DNA of 64,000 nucleotides, from assembly GCF_902827225.1 (NCBI RefSeq), contig NZ_LR792632.1:391030-455029 (forward strand), given 5' to 3'. Made by a program: the position numbers and the translations under genes. The notes beneath the pieces were generated by a model, which saw nothing but the letters and a program-made list of their open reading frames with translations, was not told the DNA's origin and made no database searches. This document shows, piece after piece, positions 59,917 through 64,000 of this stretch (position 1 is the first letter of the stretch; every line of letters starts with the position of its first letter). The stretch is from Methanocaldococcus lauensis (GTDB taxonomy: Archaea > AGJL01 > Methanococci > Methanococcales > Methanocaldococcaceae).

Positions 59917-60225
59917 ATGGAACTTAATAAAGAAGTTATTTTAACTACACTCAGAAAGCATAAAAATGAATTAAAAAATTTTGGAGTTAAAAGGATAGGA
60001 TTATTTGGAAGTTATGCAAGAAATGAGCAAAAGGAAAGTTCAGATATTGATTTTATTGTTGAATTTGAAAAAGGAAAAGCAACGTATGATAATTACATTG
60101 GGTTGATAACATACCTTGAAAATTTATTTAACAAAAAGGTAGATTTGCTCACTGTAGAAGGTTTGAAAACTATAAGAGTAAAAGAAGTTAAAGAAGAGAT
60201 TGAAAAAGGGGTAATATATGTCTAA
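59917..60225 (+). CDS. MntA-like nucleotidyltransferase antitoxin
   Basis: 102 residues from the ATG four bases after GGTGAA. The minimal nucleotidyltransferase motif is GSYAR at 31-35 followed by DID at 43-45, the exact GSx10DxD pattern. A downstream strand KKVDLLTVEGL provides the third acid. MntA antitoxins neutralise HepT by adding AMP to a tyrosine. The stop overlaps the HEPN start by 8 bp, so translation is coupled. Confidence 0.9.
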   Translation: MELNKEVILTTLRKHKNELKNFGVKRIGLFGSYARNEQKESSDIDFIVEFEKGKATYDNYIGLITYLENLFNKKVDLLTVEGLKTIRVKEVKEEIEKGVIYV

Positions 60226-60568
60226 AAGAGGAGATAAAGAAATTTTAATGGACATTTTAGAGGCCATACAGAGAATAAAAAATTATACTGATGGAATGGA
60301 CTATGAAACATTTTTATTAGATACAAAAACACAAGATGCAGTTATAAGGAATATTGAAATAATCGGAGAAGCTGTAAAATTATTATCCCCACAAATTAAA
60401 GAAAAATATAAAAACATTCCTTGGAAAAACATTGCAGGGATGAGAGATAAACTTATACATTTTTATTTTGGGGTAAATATAGATATTGTTTGGGATGTCG
60501 CAAAAAATAAAATTTTGGAATTAGAAGAACTAATAAATGAAATTTTAAATGAAATATCAAAAAAATAA
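60218..60568 (+). CDS. HepT-like HEPN toxin
   Basis: 116 residues, all helical. The HEPN RNase motif is RDKLIHFY with R76, H81 and Y83, matching Rx4HxY. The tyrosine is the residue AMPylated by MntA in characterised pairs. Upstream helices contain DAVIRNIEIIGEAVKLLSP, typical of HepT/DUF86. The pair probably acts as an RNA-targeting toxin-antitoxin in the defence island. Confidence 0.9.
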   Translation: MSKRGDKEILMDILEAIQRIKNYTDGMDYETFLLDTKTQDAVIRNIEIIGEAVKLLSPQIKEKYKNIPWKNIAGMRDKLIHFYFGVNIDIVWDVAKNKILELEELINEILNEISKK

Positions 60569-60807
60569 TATCACTTACACTAAAGAATTCATTTGCTTGA
60601 AAAATTAACGGTAATTAATGGTAAAAATTATAAAATTCTTTTTAAAGCGTTTTTTAAAATCAAAACATATTTTTAATACTCAATTACTAATTTTTTAGAT
60701 GTAATATATAATATATAAAAATTAGAACTACAGAAACTTAAAAGAAATCATATTTATTTGTTTAGAAATTCAAAAATTTATGAATAATGAGGAGAAAGGT
60801 GAAGATT

Positions 60808-63591
60808 ATGGAGGATAAAAGATTTATTGAAGTTGCATTTCCTGTTAAGGATGTAAGTGAAGAATCAGCAAGAGAGAAAAATATTAGGCATGGGCACATA
60901 TCTACCTTACATATTTGGTGGGCAAGGCGTCCGTTGGCATCTTCAAGAGCCACTATTTATGCCTCATTAATTCCTGAACCAAAAGATAGTCATGAACTTG
61001 AGAGGAAAAAAGATTTTATTGCAAAGTTATCAAAGTGGGAGAATTCTTTAGAAGAGAGTATAATAAAGAGAGCAAGAGATGATATTCTTCAATATTTTGA
61101 AAAGATAAAAAATGATCCAAATCAAAAGAGACCAAGAGTGTTAGATCCATTTTCTGGTGGAGGTTCAATTCCATTAGAGGCTTTGAGATTAGGATGTGAA
61201 ACATACGCTATGGATTATAACCCAGTTGCAGTTTTGATATTAAAGGCTGTTCTTGAATATCCACAGAAATATGGAAAAAAGGAAAAAACAGGACCACTTG
61301 ATAAAGTGTTATTTAAAGATAATAACAGTAAAAATTATGATCTTGTTGAAGATGTTAAAAAATGGGGTAACTGGGTTTTGGAAGAGGCAAAGAAAGAGAT
61401 TGAGAAATTTTATCCTAAAGATGAAGATGGCTCAATATCTGTTGGATATATATGGGCAAGAACAATTCTCTGCCAAAATCCAACATGTGGTGCAGAGATT
61501 CCATTAATGAGACAGTTCTGGCTTGCAAAGAAAAATAACAAAAAAGTTGCTCTATATCCTTATGTTGAAGATAATGAGGTTAAATTTAAGATAGTTGGAG
61601 ATGGTTATGAGCCAATGCCTAAAGATTTTGATCCTTCGAAAGGAACTGTAAAAGGGGCAAAGGTAACATGCCCAGTTTGTGGAATGACGCACGATGCAAA
61701 TACTACAAGAAGATTATTTAAAGAAGGAAAGGCTGGGCAGAGATTAGTGGCAGTAGTATTAACCAACAAACGAAAGAAAGGTAAATTTTATAGACTTGCT
61801 ACTGAAAAAGATGTTAAAGCTTATGAGGAAGCAAAAAAGTATCTTGAAGAGAAGAGAGCAAAGCTTATAGAGGAGTGGGGCATTGATCCTATGCCTAATG
61901 AACCTTTACCACCGAAGGGAACACTTGGCTTCAGAATACAGAACTATGGAATGACTAAATGGAGTGATCTTTTCAACGACAGGCAAAAGCTTGCATTGAT
62001 AACCTTTGTAGAGAAAGTTAGAAAAGCTTATGAGAAGATGCTTGAAGAAGGTTATGCTGAGGAGTATGCAAAGGCGGTTTTAAGTTATTTGGGAATTAGC
62101 ATAAATAACTTAGCAGAAAAAAATAATAATGTAAGTAGATGGGCTAATACTAAAGAAACTATTGCAGGTTCATTTAGTAGACAGGCTTTACCAATGGTAT
62201 GGGATTATTTCGAATCAAATGTATTCAGTGGTTCCACAGGAGATTGGTTAAACTCAATAGAATATAATTTAAATGTCCTTTCCCACATCACCCAAATCCC
62301 ACCAGTAGAAAGCAATGGCAAAAAAATCATTCCAACAGTTATGCAAGCCTCAGCTACAGAACTCCCATTCCCAGACAATTATTTTGATGCAGTCATTACT
62401 GATCCTCCTTACTACGACAACGTTCCCTACTCTTATCTTTCAGACTTCTTCTATGTATGGCTTAAAAGAAGTATTGGAGATTTATATCCTGAACTTTTTA
62501 TAACCCCTCTCACACCGAAGAGTAAAGAGTTAGTTGCTTACACTCACGACAAAGATTGGGAATCTGCAAAAAAATATTTTGAAGAAGGAATGAAGCAGGC
62601 TCTCAAAGAAATCCACAGAGTTCTCAAACCAAACGGCATTCTTGTGCTTGTATATGCTCATAAAACAACTGAAGGTTGGGAAACATTAATAAACTCTCTA
62701 CTTGATTCTGGATTGGTTGTAACTGCTTCTTGGCCAATCCACACAGAGATGAAAAATAGATTGAGAGCAAAAGAATCAGCGGCTTTAGCATCATCTATCT
62801 ACATTGTTGCAAGAAAGATTGAAAAGCAAGGTATTGGATGGTTTGATGAAGTTAAGAGAGAATTAAAAGAAAATCTTGAAAAGAAACTTAATGCATTGTG
62901 GAAAGAGGGTATAAGTGGAGCAGACTTCTTTATCTCAGCAATTGGCTCAGCAATTGAAGTTTTTGGTAAATATGAGAAAGTGTTAGATTATGAAGGTAAT
63001 GAAATTAGAGGAGATAAGTTACTCCAAATGGTTAGGGATATTGTTAGCAACTATGCAATAAGACAGGTCTTGCATGAGGATATATCCTCTGAATTATCTC
63101 CACTTACAAAATTCTATGTGCTTTGGAGATGGGCTTATGGTGAGGCAAAGGTTCCTTTTGATGAGGCAAGAAAACTTGCAACATCTGTTGGTTTAGACCT
63201 TGAAAAAGAATGGAACAAAGGATTTATAAAAAAGGATAAAGAATTCATTAAAGTTTTAGGTCCAGAAGAAAGAAAAATTAAGGATATATCAAATAATGAC
63301 TTAATAGATGTCCTCCATAAAGCACTGTTACTCTGGAAGTCAAATAAAAAGAGTGAAATGATCCAACTATTGGCAGAAACTGGCTGGGGAGAAAAAGAGA
63401 TATTCTACAAAGTAGCCCAAGTAATTAGTGAAATATTACCAACAGATAGCAAAGAGAAAAAACTACTTGATGGATTCCTAACTGGAAAAGAGCATATAAA
63501 AAGAGCAATTGCAGAGGGAACTTATCAAATATATGAAGATGAAGAAAAAGAGAAATCAAAAGTTAAGACACTTGATGAATTTATTAAATAA
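60808..63591 (+). CDS. DUF1156 DNA adenine methyltransferase
   Basis: 927 residues from the ATG four bases after GGTGAA. The N-terminal DUF1156 domain has [20 protein letters not shown]. The SAM-binding motif [17 protein letters not shown] starts at about residue 113 and the catalytic [17 protein letters not shown] at about 531. Between them lies a 400-residue insertion with a zinc ribbon (CQNPTCG at about 222, CPVCGMTHD at about 288). A helical C-terminal region of 300 residues follows. DUF1156 methylases occur in phage-defence clusters with helicases and DUF499 or DUF3780 proteins. The C-rich stretch at about 62270-62660 differs from the rest, suggesting a mosaic. Confidence 0.88.
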   Translation: MEDKRFIEVAFPVKDVSEESAREKNIRHGHISTLHIWWARRPLASSRATIYASLIPEPKDSHELERKKDFIAKLSKWENSLEESIIKRARDDILQYFEKIKNDPNQKRPRVLDPFSGGGSIPLEALRLGCETYAMDYNPVAVLILKAVLEYPQKYGKKEKTGPLDKVLFKDNNSKNYDLVEDVKKWGNWVLEEAKKEIEKFYPKDEDGSISVGYIWARTILCQNPTCGAEIPLMRQFWLAKKNNKKVALYPYVEDNEVKFKIVGDGYEPMPKDFDPSKGTVKGAKVTCPVCGMTHDANTTRRLFKEGKAGQRLVAVVLTNKRKKGKFYRLATEKDVKAYEEAKKYLEEKRAKLIEEWGIDPMPNEPLPPKGTLGFRIQNYGMTKWSDLFNDRQKLALITFVEKVRKAYEKMLEEGYAEEYAKAVLSYLGISINNLAEKNNNVSRWANTKETIAGSFSRQALPMVWDYFESNVFSGSTGDWLNSIEYNLNVLSHITQIPPVESNGKKIIPTVMQASATELPFPDNYFDAVITDPPYYDNVPYSYLSDFFYVWLKRSIGDLYPELFITPLTPKSKELVAYTHDKDWESAKKYFEEGMKQALKEIHRVLKPNGILVLVYAHKTTEGWETLINSLLDSGLVVTASWPIHTEMKNRLRAKESAALASSIYIVARKIEKQGIGWFDEVKRELKENLEKKLNALWKEGISGADFFISAIGSAIEVFGKYEKVLDYEGNEIRGDKLLQMVRDIVSNYAIRQVLHEDISSELSPLTKFYVLWRWAYGEAKVPFDEARKLATSVGLDLEKEWNKGFIKKDKEFIKVLGPEERKIKDISNNDLIDVLHKALLLWKSNKKSEMIQLLAETGWGEKEIFYKVAQVISEILPTDSKEKKLLDGFLTGKEHIKRAIAEGTYQIYEDEEKEKSKVKTLDEFIK

Positions 63592-63685
63592 AATTAATTT
63601 TAATTTTTTAATTTTATTTTAAATTTAAATTTTAAGATTGTAATATTAGAGTATATGCAATAACCTAAAAATATGGTGAATTCTT

Positions 63686-64000
63686 ATGAAGATTAAAGCT
63701 ATTGAAGTTAATAACTTATTTTCCTATGATAATTTTAAGATTGAATTTAATAAATGGAATATCGCAGTTATAGTAGGTCCAAATAATGCTGGAAAGACGA
63801 ATTTATTTAGAGTTTTAGGGTTTTTGAAGGATGTAATAAATGATAAAATAAAAGCCGAAGATGTTCCAAATTATTTACATGATAGGAATATAAGATATGC
63901 TAAAATTGTTGTAGATATTGAATTTGATGATTTAGAAAAAGATATGTTAAAAAATTATTTTGAATGTTTTTTAAAATCTAATCATCCAGAATTTAAAAAA
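63686..64000 (+). CDS. RecF/OLD-like AAA ATPase, N-terminal part
   Basis: Starts at an ATG five bases after GGTGAA and runs off the right edge, giving 105 residues. The first strand KIKAIEVNNLFSYDNFKIEF and the P-loop GPNNAGKTNLFRVLGFL are typical of SMC-like RecF/OLD ATPases. It lies 94 bp after the DUF1156 gene on the same strand. Whether it carries a TOPRIM nuclease or a HerA-like domain lies beyond the window. Confidence 0.85.
   Translation, partial: MKIKAIEVNNLFSYDNFKIEFNKWNIAVIVGPNNAGKTNLFRVLGFLKDVINDKIKAEDVPNYLHDRNIRYAKIVVDIEFDDLEKDMLKNYFECFLKSNHPEFKK

Overview
The window is AT-rich archaeal chromosome from a hyperthermophilic methanogen of the genus Methanocaldococcus. The evidence is near-identity of gene families and gene order to M. 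jannaschii: A-type ATP synthase, XTP pyrophosphatase, glycyl-tRNA synthetase, enolase, trpD, ThiDN, ArgS, TrpG, DapA, eS17, chorismate mutase, PCNA and Gins51. GGTGAT-type ribosome binding sites, GC-rich stable RNAs in an AT-rich background, an archaeal tRNA(Sec) kinase and a long CRISPR array agree with this. It is not a collinear copy of M. jannaschii. From my memory of MJ locus numbers, blocks resembling MJ0214-MJ0250, MJ1598-MJ1602, MJ0137-MJ0139, MJ1541-MJ1538 and MJ0564-MJ0563 are joined here.

Layout. 1-1.2 kb: the end of hypA and a frameshifted archaeal AAA ATPase. 1.5-9.4 kb: one giant exported beta-helix/CARDB/PKD protein with an S-layer-like C-terminus. 9.4-10.05 kb: a non-coding stretch with a decayed gene. 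10.05-18.6 kb: the A1AO ATP synthase operon atpHIKECFAB, lacking atpD, on the minus strand. 18.7-31.2 kb: informational and metabolic genes, tRNA-Leu, a strong H/ACA sRNA candidate and tRNA-Ala. 31.2-31.6 kb: a hairpin-rich mobile-repeat relic. 31.6-39.9 kb: trpG, CYTH, ACT-HTH, eL41, GatC, dapA, eS17, chorismate mutase, PCNA, Gins51, eL44, eS27, a CobT-like enzyme and a PP-loop tRNA thiolase. 39.9-49.3 kb: CarS, ACT protein plus homoserine dehydrogenase, a membrane serine protease, a domain-swapped cobyrinate-synthase-like protein, two K+ channels flanking a terminal-inverted-repeat element, deoxyadenosine deaminase, two small unknowns and PSTK. 49.4-50.85 kb: a CRISPR array read on the minus strand, with its leader on the right. 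51.3-54.0 kb: alaS.

From 54.1 kb to the end is an accessory DNA-modification and defence island. It holds a C5 cytosine methyltransferase with a duplicated tail fragment, a 1095-aa SNF2 helicase with a C-terminal DUF3883 nuclease-like domain, an intact archaeal AAA ATPase, a transposase remnant, a HepT/MntA-type HEPN-MNT toxin-antitoxin pair, a 927-aa DUF1156 DPPY methyltransferase, and the start of a RecF/OLD-like ATPase. The SNF2 helicase, DUF1156 methylase and downstream ATPase are the best candidate for an incompletely described anti-virus system.

A second theme is small palindromic mobile sequences. A double-hairpin element occurs in-frame inside the broken ATPase gene and again at 31.35 kb, with compensatory stem changes. 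A second family built of CCATAGGG...CCCTATTGG hairpins makes up a 247-bp inverted-repeat element between the K+ channel genes, and recurs inside the oldest end of the CRISPR array, where one copy fills a spacer-sized slot exactly.
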